From Nissolia schottii (Eukaryota > Streptophyta > Magnoliopsida > Fabales > Fabaceae): a DNA stretch of 64,000 nucleotides. The notes under the pieces were generated by a model. It saw nothing but the letters and a program-made list of their open reading frames with translations. It searched no databases and was not told the origin of the DNA. A program made the position numbers and the translations under genes. Location of the stretch: the NCBI GenBank assembly GCA_003254905.1, contig QANU01087054.1, forward strand, positions 3,292 to 67,291, given 5' to 3'. Below are positions 20,580-33,378 of this stretch, one piece after another (position 1 is the first letter of the stretch; every line of letters begins with the position of its first letter).

Positions 20580-23500
20580 CTCATTACTTGATTAACTTCT
20601 AGTTCTCTAAAAGTACCTTAACATGATGCATGGTGTAACATCCCAATTTTCCCTTAGCAAAGATTTCACCTAATAAACTCGTGTGCGAACCCTTTTAGAG
20701 GTTAGAAGCGTGAACTACAGGTGTCTGGTAAGCACCGGGACGCCTATGACTATGTGGCCAGGATGGACAAGTGCCAGATGTAGGGAGGTTAGGCTTTGGA
20801 ATTTCAAAGAGGGAAGAATAAGGTTTATTAAGCAAACGTGGACAACCAGACAGTAAAGAGATGAGGGGTCAACAAGAAAGCTGGCTGCAGCAAGCAATGA
20901 GGGAGATAGAGAGGAAGGGAAGGTTGGACCAGGAAGCATCTGGTAGAACTAGAGGAGAGGGCGACTTTTCCCAGCCCTGCAGGAATCGGTTTAGAAGGTG
21001 CGGGAAAAAGGCAAGAGAACTAGGTAACTGATAAGAGTGTAGGAGTGCTTAGGCGTATTCAATTTGGAAAGTAAAAGCTCGAGAAGTTGAGTGTTGGGGA
21101 TTTCAAGTGTGGAAGGTAAGAGAAGTAAAAGAAGAGTATAGGAGAGGATATAAAGTCGGGTTAAGCGTGGAAGTGGAGTAAATAAGTCTTTAAGGAGGAT
21201 ACATGCACAGAATACAAATTGGGTTAAGAACTAGGTAAGAGCATAAATAAGGATCTAAGTAATAAGATTGAATGAAGATCAAGAAGGTTAAGTGTGAGAG
21301 TGACTGATGCAAATTAGGTTTCACCTAGAGAAGTATGAAAGGCTAGGTTCTGGAGGACAAAGGAAGTGTATTAAGCTTGAGAAGAAAGTGGTGCTAAGTG
21401 TACGAGAGAAGAAAGGAGAATATGGAATCAGGAGGGATTGAGGATGGAACGATAACCTTAAGATATTAAGGTGAAAAAGGAGAATCTGGAAGGGATAAAA
21501 GGAGTGTAGAATACCAGAGAGCTTAGAGATAAGAAAGGATGCCCAAAAACGTTGGTAACGCTGGAGACGTCAGGAAAGTAGAAGCCTGAAGCCCGCAGGA
21601 CATGAGTGTCTGTAGAAATTATTCTGTTTAGTTTCTCAAAATTCTGCTGACACTCAAATGATTCCCCTTGACCCTTAGAATTGGGTAGAAAACTTAAAAC
21701 GTCCGCCAGACGGAATTCTGTTCACTTTCGGACGATTCTGCAGACACTAGAACGGCTCCGTTTAGCCTGTAAAATTGAGCAGAGAGTTCCAAGTCCCTAG
21801 AAACCCAACCGGTACCGAGGAAAAGTTTCAAATACCTTGGATTGGTCCCACAACCTCGTTAGGAGGACTAGGCGATCGCAAAAATGCAAGCTGAACTGGC
21901 AGTTGTCGTCGCCGACGCTTAACAGTGTGCCAAAGGTATCTATGAAGAAGATATCTCCGGACAAAAATTCACAAATGCCTTAAAGCAATAATATTCCCAT
22001 GTAGGGGGAAATTAGAGGATCGCAACAGTATAAGCAGAATATTTTTCGGATGACCGTGCGCGACGCACCGACACTGCGAACGATCGGAAACGAGCGAAAT
22101 GGGACAGCGTGGGACCCACATGGGAGATGACCACGTGATGAATCAGATTTTTAGGGAAAAATTAATAAAATAAGGGTTACTATTCATTAATGTGACCCGA
22201 TTTGACTTTATAATTATCCAAACTAATTAATTAATTAAGAAATTAAAATAGAAATGGCATTTTGGTAATTTTGGCAAGGGCATAATGGGAAAAATGGCCA
22301 AATTTCGTGGCTATATAAAGCCAAGACCATTCAGCCCAAAATTCTTCATCCATCCTCTTTAGAAGCGCAGAAACTCTGCCGGTGTGCTCTGCGGATACGC
22401 TGCGAACAACCTGACGGAAGCTAGGAGGAAGCTCTGCACTCGGAGGACCGTTCTCCCCCAACTCTCTCATCATCCAATCTGCCTCCAAAGCCTCTAAAGA
22501 AGGTGGGTAAACTTGGCTTGCCCACCCATTGGTGCTTATGTTTGCTTGTATGTGTTTATGTGCTTGTATGCCTTATGATAAATTATGTTAGAAATGTTAT
22601 GTTAGGACTTAGGAGATGATTCTGAAGAGTCTTGTGACCTGGACTAGATAGGATTTTAAGGGTTGGAATATGTGTGAAAAGCTCAAGAAGGATCCATGAA
22701 CAAAGGAGGAAAGAAAGCAAGAAAAACAAAGATGTAGGTTTCAGCCTCGCTAGGAACCGCTGAGCGGCATCATGAGCCGCTAAGCGGACTCATGAACCAC
22801 TGAGTGGTGATGGACTCCGCTGAGCGAGGGCCACAGAAAACATATTTTTGGACATGTGGACTCTAGGACGCTGAGCGGCCATAAGACACCGCTGAGCGGC
22901 CTAGGGCTGAAACCTGAGGATAAGGATGGAAAATATTTTTGAAGTGTGAAAGCTTTCAGGGACCGCTGAGCAGACCACATGGGCGTTGAGCGGCCTGAAA
23001 CTTAACTATTTTTACGAAACAAGGTTTATGAGAGTTGTCCTGGACACACATTTCCAACACTTACTAAGCTAAATGAGATGCATAAGATATGTGTATGATG
23101 ATGTACGATGAATGCATGAAGTATGTTTATGATGAATGCATGAATTATGTTTATGATGAATACATGAAGTATGTTTATGATGATTGCATGAAGTTATTTA
23201 TGATGATGTATGTGGAACATTGCATGTAGAATAAGTATGTTAGGAATGGTTATGTTATCATGCATCATGAGGACTAGAGGTTAATCACGTAAAGCTTAAA
23301 GATCAAAATTGAACCTTAGGGAATCAGTATGTAGTTATATGATAGTAGGTATCTCTCTTGGCAGACACGCCCCTCACCAGTCCCCACAAAGGGGTGGATT
23401 GGTTAATGATGAGGAATGAAAAGAAAGAAAGGAAAGAAAAGATGAATGAGAAAGGGTGACGTCACACCTAAGAAATGATAATGATATGATGATGATGATG

Positions 23501-23724
23501 TATGGGTCTCCACTTGGTTGTGTCATAGGTCCAACCCCTCGCCGTGCCCACTAGGTGGCCGGTTATCTCTATTGATGATCGAAGACGGAACATTAGTTAT
23601 CCGCGGTGGTTCGCAACCACTCAGGTTATAGCGCTGCCTGGTCGACATCAATCAGAGGACAGAAGCAGGTTGTAGATGTTTGGCCGCATCTACATGAGTG
23701 GGAAAGACTCGGCGTGGCCCTGGT

Positions 23725-23815
23725 CCATTAGTTAGCTGGGAGCCGACGCAGCCTCGGTCCATTAGTTAGCCGAGAACATGGAAAGCAGGATGCGCCCCGG
23801 TCCATTAGTTAGCCG
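23725..23815. repeat. short tandem repeat GGTCCATTAGTTAGC
   Basis: Three units about 40 bases apart, each GGTCCATTAGTTAGC followed by a variable GC-rich tail. It occupies the minisatellite slot of this LTR, upstream of the hairpin. Confidence 0.75.
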
Positions 23816-23945
23816 GCACGCATGAGAGAGTCTCAAAGTTAGCATGCATAAAGTATGAAATGAATGAATATTCAATGATATGATGAATGAGCATGTAATA
23901 TGTAAGTATATGATAATGTATATGAGCATGTGTATGAAGTAAGTA

Positions 23946-23969
23946 CCGTCAAGAGAATGCTCGAGACGG
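23946..23969 (+). other. conserved LTR hairpin
   Basis: Outer stem CCGTC/GACGG and inner stem GAG/CTC, separated by an AA/GA internal loop, with a four-base loop AATG. The same structure recurs at 28732-28757 and, with paired base changes, at 36875-36899. Confidence 0.6.
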
Positions 23970-26900
23970 CTATATATGTACGTAAGAAAAGTTAACAAGC
24001 ACGAGAACTTAAATAAGCAAGACTAGTTCCCCAGTCACCTAGTAAAGTAGATAAAGCCGTTCAGGACCTTAGGCCAGATAATAATCAGTAGGATGTTAGT
24101 ATGCATGTTCACTTAGAAACATCTGAGCGGCCTGGTTGGTAAGTGAGTTAAATAGGAATCCCCTAACGCCAAGGTAAACCACTGAGGACACACGTTCTCA
24201 CCCCCACTCACTTATACTTCCAGGGGCAGACGTGAGCTATGATAAGCAACAAGAGGATCAGAAAAGAATGGAGGACAAGCCACCGATGACGGACAGACAG
24301 ATATTCAAGGCTAAGAAGACATGCGGGGCTAGTTATACGCTAGCCAAACTTTTCTAATGTAAATGGGTGACTATAACATGTATATGTAACTTTATTATAA
24401 TATTATATGATTGGTTGTACTTATCTGTGAAGGACCAGGTACTTGCTTATGTAATTATTTACGCTATGAATGGCTATTCATTGTAAGCCTCAAGCTCTAT
24501 CGGTTGTCTTATATATACTTTGATTCACACATGGCTCATATTTCATGAATAAGCACTCCGTAGAAAAGTTTTAAATTGGTCCATATTTTCCGTAACTTAG
24601 TATTTTTGAAAAGTAATAACGGACTATAAGTATTCCCACCAAGTAATTAACAACCTAGTGAGCATTGCGTACTACTCGAGGGTATGCAGTTAGCTAGGGT
24701 GTTACACATGGCATGCTAACATATTACATCAAATAATCACAATGCATGGGCTTCTAACATATTACATCACATAGTTCACATACTTCAGCCATATACATCA
24801 TTTAAATCATAACTTGTTGGACTATGCGCCTCAAGACAGCTTCCATAAGACGTTCTGGTCTCAGGCCGCTCAGCGGAACCTCTTGTTCGCTCAACGGTCT
24901 GAGCTCATCTCGCTCAGTGATCAGAGCCGCATCGCTCAGAGGTAACTCCTTTCGCTCAGCGGGTTAGGACTCGATTTTCAAAAATATATTTCCATCCTTA
25001 TCCTCATCCCCAGTGACCTCAGGCTGCTCAGCAGGTCCTCTGAACGCTCAGTGCCCTGGAGTTCACATTTTAAAAATTGGTTTTCTTTCTCACTCCGCTC
25101 AGCAGCGCCTAGGGCCGCTCAGCGGGTACTGGGCGAAACTGAAACAGATTGCTTTCTTTTCTCTTCCTCTTTTCTCATGGACACTTCTTGAGGTTCTCAC
25201 ACATATTCCAACCATTAAAATCCTAGCTAGTCCAGGTCACAAGACCCTTCAGAATCATATTCCTGACATCCTAGCATACCTTCTAACATACATAAACATA
25301 CATGCAAAGAAACATACACACACCCATAAACATATCCATCCACCAAAGAGGTGAGTAAGCTAGAGTTATCCACTTCTTGAGGTCTGATTCGGTGATGAGA
25401 AGGATGGGGGAGAGCTGTCCTCCAAGCCTTAAGCGCGATCCAAGCTTCTGGCAGAGTTTCTGCAGGGTAACCGCGGCGCACACAAGCAGAGTTTCCCTTA
25501 GCTCCAGAGATAATTTCTCTTGAAAATTTTCTGAAAATGAAGTGCTATTTATAGCCAAAGATCTGCCATTAAAAATTACCTTTTTGCCCCTTGGAATAAT
25601 TACCATTTTGCCCTTTTTATTTTCTTTAAGAATTGATTAATTCAAAAGATAATTAAGGGGTCAAATCAATGAATAGTAAATGAATACTTTAATATTTTTC
25701 CTTGCAAATCTGATTCCCACGTGTTGGTGGCCAACTTTGACCGCCTCTCGGTCCCGTTTCGCTCGTGTTTTATCGCTCGCAGTGCCGGTGCGTCACGCAC
25801 GGTCGTCCGAAAAATATTCTGCTCATACCGTCGCAATCCTCTAATTTCCCCCTACATAGGAATATTATTGGTTTAAGGCATTTGTGAATTTTTCTCCGGA
25901 GGAGTATTTTTCACAGATACCTTTAACACGTCGTCGAGCCCCGGTGACCACAGAACGTTGTTCTGCTCGCGGTTTCGTTACTTCACGACCTTCCCAATGG
26001 GGTCGTGGGACTATTCTAAGGTGTCTGGAACTTTTCCCTGGTACCGGTTGGGTTTCCAGAGACTCGTGGCTCTCTGCTCAATTTTACAGGCTAAACGGGA
26101 CAAAACAGGGTTGTTCTAGTGTCTGCAAAATCATCCAAAACTGAGCGGAACTTGTTTTTTCGACAGTCTGGACTTATCATCCAATCCTAATGGTCATAAG
26201 GGATTGTTTAAATGAAATCGAAATTCCCAAAAGCTAAACCGAAATTCTTCTACAGACACATCTGTCCTAAGGGTTTAGGTTTCTACCTGGTTAACCCGTA
26301 TAAGGGCTTATATGGGTATTTCTCCTGTGAAATTCTTACTAAGGAAAGACTGGGATGTTACACTAACCGAACCGCATAACGCTATATCCGCTCCAAGTCA
26401 CTAGTGACTTCAAGCAGAGTTGTGGAGGCTCAGAAGAACTGCCGGGAAGACACCTGGTGCAAGTTTTGTAAGGCTACAGAGGAGGGGAAGATCAAGGAAG
26501 TGACGACTGGAAACGATGGAGTTCTGCGATTCAACTAGCATATTTGCATACCCAAGGAGGGTAGCCTAAGGGAGGATATCCTGCAAGAAGCGGATAAGAG
26601 TCATTTCACGATGCACCTAGTGTAACAACCTGACTTTTTCCCTTCATTTAAAATGTTACATAGGAAAGAATTAAAAATATAATAATAAGGAAAAGGTGAG
26701 ATAAAAATAAAATAAAATTCAAATATTAACTTTATCTCTGTAATATTAGTTAAAAATAATAATTCTGCGATCTCGTGGCGTCCGATGACGTTCGGGTCCA
26801 TATTAGGCATTATTAGAATTTAATTATGACTCAATAGGAGTCTGTAAAATACATTAATATGAAAATAAATTCAAGAATATCCCAACCAAGATTTAAATAT

Positions 26901-28109
26901 TAATAAGAAAAATTAATAGGTCACAACGGTATGTCCGGAATATTTTTAGGACTTCCGTACATAAATAGTTAATGAGCGAACATGACCGAAAACACACTGA
27001 GGATAAAATAGGAAAATATGAATGGCCAAAGGCCTCTAAAGACCACGGCCAGCCTCCTCAAGCCCGAACACACACACATAAACCACAAAAGTTATTTCCT
27101 TTCTTCTTCCAAAGTTCTAAGACCCTAAGCTCCATAACCATCAAAGTTTAACTACTATTCTTTGCTTTTCATCATCATCAATCACTCTTAAATCCATCAA
27201 GAAGGCAAGCTAGCATCAAGGCTAGGAGTTCTCTTCACTTGGAGGAAAAGAAACCAAGGTTTCCATAACCCTAATCTTCCATAACCTAGGTTTTATTCTT
27301 TCTTGGCCAAGAAGCTTTCAAGCAAGCAATCAAGCTTCAAGTTCATCCTTTTCCATCACCAACAAGCTCTTTAGGAAGTGGGTAACTTTAGTTTGACACC
27401 TCTTTGGTGATTATGTTGGTTGGATGTGCTTATGCATGTGTTTGTATGTTTCTATGCATGTATGTGTAATTATGTTAGAAGTTTGGTTAGGCTTAGGAAG
27501 ATGATTCTGAAGGGTCTTGTGACCTGGATTAGATAGGATTATTATGCTTGGATTATGTGTGAAAGCTCAAGCAGGTTCCATGGAAGCCAAGGAGAGAAAA
27601 TGGAAGAGATATTGAATTCGGTTTTCAGGTCTCGCAGAGGGGCCGCTGAGCGGAGTCTCAGGCGCTACTGAGCGAGCTGAAGCCCACGTGGAAAGTTCGA
27701 AAAGATATTTTCTTTGTAAGGCGGTGGAGAAGATTCGGGAAGGTGACAGTCGCGGAGCGATGAGGTTATTACCGATGAGCGATAAGACCTCTATCGCTGG
27801 GCGCAAAGGCTCAAATCGCTGAGCGAACATCAGTTTTCGCTGAGCAGCTTGAGGCTAGAAAATCTTATGGAACCCTCTTGAGGCTCATAGTACAGTATTT
27901 ATTACCATATCTGTGATTGATAACTGAATTGTATGAACGTACATGCTGTATGTGAGGAAAATGCTATAAACATGCATATCACGTGTAGTCTGTAATAAAA
28001 TCTGTAGCATTTCATGCATTCATGATGAACCTAGTTTAAGGACATTAGAATTAACTCTGAGATAAGTAAAGATTCTGAAATGAACCATAGGAAACAAGTA
28101 TAACATGCT

Positions 28110-28250
28110 GCAGGTATAGAAAAGGCTGAAAAGGCTGAAAATGCTGAAAAGGGCCAATGCCCAATGCTGAAAAAGGGTCAATGCCCCATCCTGAAAAAGG
28201 GCCAATGCCCAATGCTGACAAAAAGGCTATATGCCACATGCTGAAAAGGT
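28110..28250. repeat. minisatellite, unit GCTGAAAAnGGnCAATGCC
   Basis: Five or six imperfect units of 10-33 bases built on GCTGAAAA and GGGCCAATGCCC, the latter a palindrome. It fills the minisatellite slot of this LTR. Confidence 0.75.
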
Positions 28251-28731
28251 CGTGATCACGTGAGCCAAACCATGATCCCACTTCAGGAGGTCAAGGCATC
28301 CTGAATGTGGAAGCCCACCACAGGTAGTGTCGATATGGCATATCTGGAGGTGTGCGGTTACCACGCCTTTGCATTGTCGAAAGGGGGCAAGCTAAGGTGA
28401 GGGTACAATATCCGCCCACTGTCGAAGGGTCCCGAGGGGGCACACGGCAGGTGGAAGCCCACCGCAGGAAGGTCCAGACAGTGTCGGCCTACACTGAGGG
28501 TGCGAGGTTATTCCGTCATACTAATGTCAACAAAGGGCATTACTATGGTGGGAATAACACATATTCCAAAGCAGGTTATGCTGTTATGCACATGTACATT
28601 CTGTTAGGCATGTATCCAGCATGTTTATTCCGATGATTCTGTCATGTCTATTCTGATGACTCTGTTATGCATATTCTGATGATTGTGTTATACATGAACG
28701 TCTAAATGTATAGTTCTGCTGTTATGTCCGC

Positions 28732-28757
28732 ACCGTCAAGAGCACACTCGAGACGGT
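28732..28757 (+). other. conserved LTR hairpin
   Basis: Outer stem ACCGTC/GACGGT, AA/GA internal loop, inner stem GAG/CTC, loop CACA. The loop differs from the copy at 23946 while both stems are kept. Confidence 0.6.
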
Positions 28758-28890
28758 TATGTATATTCACAAAATGTTAATCAGCACGAGAACGTAGTAA
28801 GCAAGAGTAGTTCCCATATCACATAGTAATGTAGATAAAGCCGTTCAGATAAGCCAGATAATAAATAGTAGGCTATTTAGTATGTATGTT

Positions 28891-30534
28891 CACTTTCTAA
28901 GATCTTGACACAGCTTAGGTTTTGTCACAACCATGCCAAGCTCGTAGAAAGCTTATCTGCGCTTTTGTCGTTCAAATTAAATTTATATATATATCCTACT
29001 TTACGGCTTTCAAATTCCAAAGGAATCCGATTGCAGTATAGTCGGGTATAGTCGAACCACAGAGAGTTGCAAAAATACTGTTCTTGAGTTCGTTTAATTA
29101 AACAATAGAGTGAAGGATTTGATAGTTTGTTTAATAGTAAAATAAGTAAATAAACGACATAAAAGTAAATAGGAAACAAATCGGAGGTAGTTCCGGAGCT
29201 TGTTGGGAATTTTAATCACATCATAGTTTCATGCATCCAGTTACTTATTACATAGAACTATCAATTGATTGCCCGCCACCAGTTCTTAACTTGTCATCAC
29301 TTTCGCGCATGACAAGATCACAGGTTTCCTTTGTTAAACTGTCACTTTCGCACCCAAGCTTAACAAAGTACGCCAGCATTAATCCAGATGTTAAAACGGC
29401 TAACCTTAATTCCAGTTATGGCAACAAGATTAGATGAAATGGTTTAGTTCCGACTCTAATGATTGTAACTGTTCGTTCACAACGTTCAAGCCTAGAATCT
29501 AGTTAAGCATAATGATGTTGATCTTAACTTGGTTATGATTTAATTAGTATAACTATCGTTCATACAACTAAATCCCAAATCAAGAATCAAAACATTAAAC
29601 AAAGACTAGCATTAAGTGTAAAACCATTCAAGCAAATCATAGGAAAAGGATAGATTCATATGTAATAGTTACATGGATACAAGCAAACTACAATAATGAC
29701 CAAAATCCCAACAAAAAGAGGATTAGGAATCCATCTTACAAGAGTATCTCGGAGGCAAGGTCTAGGCACTTACCATGACACGTGCTCACGCTATCATGGC
29801 CATGGCTTCGCCAACCTTCCTCGATCTCCGGCTCCTTCACAAGCCTCGTCCTTGTTCCTAACCTAACCCTAACTAAAGCTACAAGAAAGTATGAAGTTTT
29901 TGGTGTAAAGGGGGAAGAATGGTGAGGGGGAAAGATGGCTTAGAATGGATGCTCGGCCCTCCTATTTATAAGGCAAATCTGGGGTACATCGCTCAGCAGT
30001 TTGAGTACAACCGCTGAGGGATAAAGTCTTCTTCGCTGAGCGGTGGCGCACCTTCGCTGAGCGATTGTACTTTTACGCGTCTTCATTAAATGCTCGGCAG
30101 CTTTTTCAGGGCGGCGCTGACGTGGATGGCGGCGCCAGGCTGGCTCCAGCTGGCACATTTATTACGCCAGTGCAAGTTGCTGCCGACGTACCTTCGTTCA
30201 ACGGTACAGGTACCACCGCTGAGCGGTTCTTCATTTGGCGCTGAGCGAGAATCTCTTATCCGCTGAGCGATATTGTGCTTATGCGCTGGGCGATGCTTGG
30301 TTCACCGCTGAGCGGTGGTATTCACGCCTGATTGCTCCTTTAAGCTCTTTTTCCTATTTTGCCTTTTTCTTCCAATTCTTCATGGGATTATTCTTTATAA
30401 ATTCTACTTGCATCCATCTTCAAAATATATTAGAAACCTACAAAATAAGGGGAATTCATTAGATAATTTTTTAAAACCTAAGCAAATAAATGCCTTTTTA
30501 AATGATGAAAATTGCTTATTTTGGGCATTTAACA
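28891..30534 (-). mobile_element. truncated solo LTR of the Athila-like gag-only family
   Basis: Matches 4660-6234 but lacks the terminal 19 bases present at 4641-4659. At the left junction the host ends GTTCACTT while the LTR would read CCACTTTC, so the two are joined across a shared CACTT. No target duplication is visible: flanking host sequence resumes with GAGACTCAGG at 30535. This suggests deletion by end joining after solo LTR formation. CGCTGAGCG-type motifs lie at 29985-30330. Confidence 0.8.
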
Positions 30535-33378
30535 GAGACTCAGGAACTAAAGTTATTTCCACTGAGAACCTACCGTTCTCATCCCCATTGTTTTATGACT
30601 TCAGGTATCGAAGATGAATCTTATTTTGAGGATGCAGACGAGCCGCCAGCTGAGCCATGAGCGACTAAGAGATAGATAGATGTTTACATTTTTGCCCAGG
30701 GCATACTGAGTAGTATTCCGGTAGTCCTTGTATTTTGATGTAATGTATTCTGACTTATGTATTCAGTACTCCAGTTTATGTACATGTGATGTATATCTTA
30801 CTTACTGTATATACAGTTATGTGACTTTGTCTGATGCACCACCTGGATATGTATTGGATGTTTTACTATCTTACAGTTATACGCTTGGTTATATTGTTTA
30901 TTCTGACGCATGGCTCTATTTTAGTAATTATGCAATGTAAAATGAAAAGTTTAAAAATTGGTCCTTATTTTCTTAAGCAACTATTTTCGAAAGATAACTA
31001 TGGACTAAGGTATTCCGACCAAGTAGACAACAACCTAGTGAGCATTGTTTACTACGTACGGGTAAACAGTTAGCTAGGGTGTTTCACCCAGGAACCACCA
31101 AAATGTACCACGACCTTAAGGAGATGTTTTGGTGGCCAGGTTTGAAAAGAGATGTCGAAGACTGGGTACAGAAGTGGTTGGTCTGTCTGAAGGTGAAGAT
31201 TGAACACCAGAAATGGCCTGGGTTGCTGAATCCTCCAGAAATTCTAGAATGGAAGTGGGATGGTATAGCACTGGATTTTGTCTCGGGATTACCACGCACG
31301 CGAAAGGGAATGGATGCCATCTGGGTAATTATGGACAGATTGACCAAGTCTGCTCACTTCATGCCCATCAAGGTAAATTACCCGATGGAGAAGCTCGTTC
31401 AACTAAGGAAGTGGTGAGACTACATGGAGTACCATCCTCCATCATCTCTAACAGAGATCCAAGATTTACTTCTAGATTCTGGACAGCCTTCCAAAAGGCC
31501 TATGGGTCTCGGCTACACTTGAGTTCCACCTATCATCCTCAGACTGATGGCCAGCTGGAGTGAACTATTCAGACTTTAGAAGATATGCTGAGAGCTTGGG
31601 CGCTAGATACGCCGGGAAATTGGGAGGAGTTGCTAACGTTCGTAGAGTTTGCGTACAACAATAGCTACCAAGCCAACATAGGCATGGCTCTCTTTGAAGC
31701 TCTCTACAGTTGGAAGTGTCAGTCGCCACTTTGCTGGAACGACAGCAGGTAGTATCGTGGTCTAGGACCCGAAGAGACCCGAGAAGCAGAAGAGATGATG
31801 AAGCTTGTGTGCCAAAGGATGCTTACCGCGCAAAGCCGGCAGAAGAGTTATGCGGACAACCGGAGAAGGCCACTTGAGTTCCAGGAAGGAGATAACATTT
31901 TCCTTAAGGTTACTCCAGCAACGAGTATTGGAAGGTCCTTGAAGGTTAGAAAGTTGAGCCCCCGATTCATCGGTCCTTTCCAGATCTTGAAACGCATTGG
32001 ACCCATGGCATATCGGATAGCTCTGTAACTACAGATAGTAACCTAAGAGGGGGTGAATTAGGTTTCACTTGATTTTTCTCGATTTTGGTTCTTTGTGAAA
32101 GAGAATGGTTTCAAACCCTAATTCTGAAACTTGAACCCAATAAACAGCAATAATCAAATTGGTTAAGATTGATAATGCAGCGGAAAGATAAATTGATGTA
32201 AGTAAAGAGCGTAGGGATAGAGAAAATCACACCAAGAGATTTATCCTGGTTCACCTTCAACCACCAAAGGCTACGTCCAGTCTTCTATTCTGATTCAGGG
32301 ATTTTTCACTATGTAATCCTGTGTTGTGTACAACCTCACAACTGAGGCACTTACACCGACAACTTCAAGAGAACAAACCCGCTCCCCTGTTTACACAATA
32401 CCCTCACCGAACACTACGGTGTTTACAAAACCACACCGAACACTACGATGCCACAATTGATTCACAATTGTTGAAGAAATAATACAATGGCTTTGTCAAT
32501 CCTAAATTTAGGGTTGGAAGTTTTCCTGAATAGAAAGCACTTCAGATATGACAATTAAGGCTCAAAGGCTTTCTTAAGTTTTGGATTGAAACATCATTGA
32601 AATTTCCTATTGAAATTGTGTCAAAACTTTGTGAATATGAAAGTAAGAATTGAGTTCTGGAGTGGTGTGTGGGTTTGCACGAGTTTGGCCCTTATATAGG
32701 CATAGGTGCCTCTTCATGAACCATTGTCATGGCTTCCAAATGCCAAACAACGCATTGTTTCATGAAAAAACACACCAGTTCGTGCAGGTAATCGATTAAC
32801 TGGTTAATCGATTACACCCATAACCGTTGCCAATTTCAAATTCTATGGTGGTAATCGATTACCACGAGTGTGTAATCGATTACACACATAACAAATGCCA
32901 ATTTTGAAAATTTATGAGGTGGTAATTGTAACACCCTAGGTTAGCAACTTATGCTTAAGTCATAACTTGCGTCCGCTAGGTTGTTATCTGCTATGTGGGA
33001 GTACTGATAGTCCCTACTTTGCTTTGGAAAATACTCAAGTTAACTGAAAATAAGGACCCATTTTTTTTTCTTTTTAAACATAATCTATCTGTCAATCTAG
33101 AGCCATGCGTGTGGACTATTTTGAGTCCTGTATAGTCGTACCACAGATAAATGTGTGCGTCGTCTGTCATACATGTACATACACAAACAGTAAAGTAAAC
33201 AGTACCATGTGGGTCCAACAGTCAATGTCATACATGTCAAGAAGTCATTTACATACATATTATAAATATAGCATAAATACATCAAAAAGCTACAGAATGG
33301 AATCCAGCAAAATACACATATAACTGGAACTACTAGCAAAAGGTGGTGTCTGATAACAGGGTAGTGATGTAGGGCTGG

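Larger units (their letters stand above)
20634..24706 (+). mobile_element. solo LTR of a large-LTR gypsy family (4.07 kb), TSD CATGG
   Basis: Begins TGTAACATCCC, ends GGGTGTTACA, flanked by CATGG at 20629-20633 and 24707-24711. Carries CGCTGAGCGG motifs at 22750-23010, a GGTCCATTAGTTAGC repeat at 23725-23815, a hairpin at 23946-23969 and the acceptor-like TTATACTTCCAG near 24215, after which about 45 codons stay open. It is the longest complete LTR in the window. No gag or pol inside. Confidence 0.9.
12186..26362 (-). mobile_element. chromovirus (Ty3/gypsy) with gag but no pol, heavily invaded
   Basis: Minus-strand element: 5' LTR 14552-26362 (interrupted three times), primer site 14538-14549, gag 13345-14442, polypurine tract 13184-13198, 3' LTR 12186-13183 (left part displaced). 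The interior is only about 1.37 kb. Just before the polypurine tract the typical chromovirus pol end survives (minus-strand sequence reading like GACGCTGAAATTTCGAGG), but everything from the end of gag to there, about 4 kb in a full element, is missing. Right target-site copy would be CTAAC at 26363-26367; the left copy is off-window. It was inserted into an older plus-strand chromovirus pol. Confidence 0.8.
14552..26362 (-). repeat. 5' LTR of the gag-only chromovirus, split by three insertions
   Basis: LTR pieces are 14552-15631, 18787-19110, 20580-20633 and 24707-26362, about 3.1 kb in total. That agrees with the 3155 bp of the uninterrupted family member nested at 15632-18786. Ends are TGAAATACCCTAG on the left and GGGATGTTACA on the right. 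Each gap is filled by an element with its own 5-bp target duplication (AGCCA, CTCAT, CATGG). The right piece carries CGCTCAGCGG motifs at 24865-25130. Confidence 0.85.
26621..31086 (+). mobile_element. solo gypsy LTR inside the integrase remnant, TSD CCTAG/CCCAG
   Basis: Starts TGTAACAACC, ends GGGTGTTTCA, flanked by CCTAG (26616-26620) and CCCAG (31087-31091), one mismatch. Removing it joins the two integrase pieces. Net length is about 2.8 kb once the Athila-like LTR at 28891-30534 is removed. Carries CGCTGAGCGG motifs at 27630-27850, a minisatellite at 28110-28250, a hairpin at 28732-28757 and an acceptor-like TTATGACTTCAG at 30594, followed by a short acidic frame. Confidence 0.85.
26363..32023 (+). 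pseudogene. chromovirus integrase remnant, split by a solo LTR
   Basis: Part one (26363-26620) reads as the segment between RNase H and integrase, including DGVLRF and the start of the His-His zinc-finger region. Part two (31087-32023) continues with TKMYHDLKEMFWWPG, a damaged zinc-finger Cys pair, catalytic-core landmarks [21 protein letters not shown]-like and [10 protein letters not shown], then the carboxy region with GPFQIL. A frameshift lies near 31400; a stop at 31561 sits beside the catalytic Glu; two more stops lie near 31750. The remnant ends at 32023 where a SIRE-like LTR interrupts it. The upstream pol is displaced leftward by the gag-only chromovirus and lies off-window. Non-functional. 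Confidence 0.85.
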
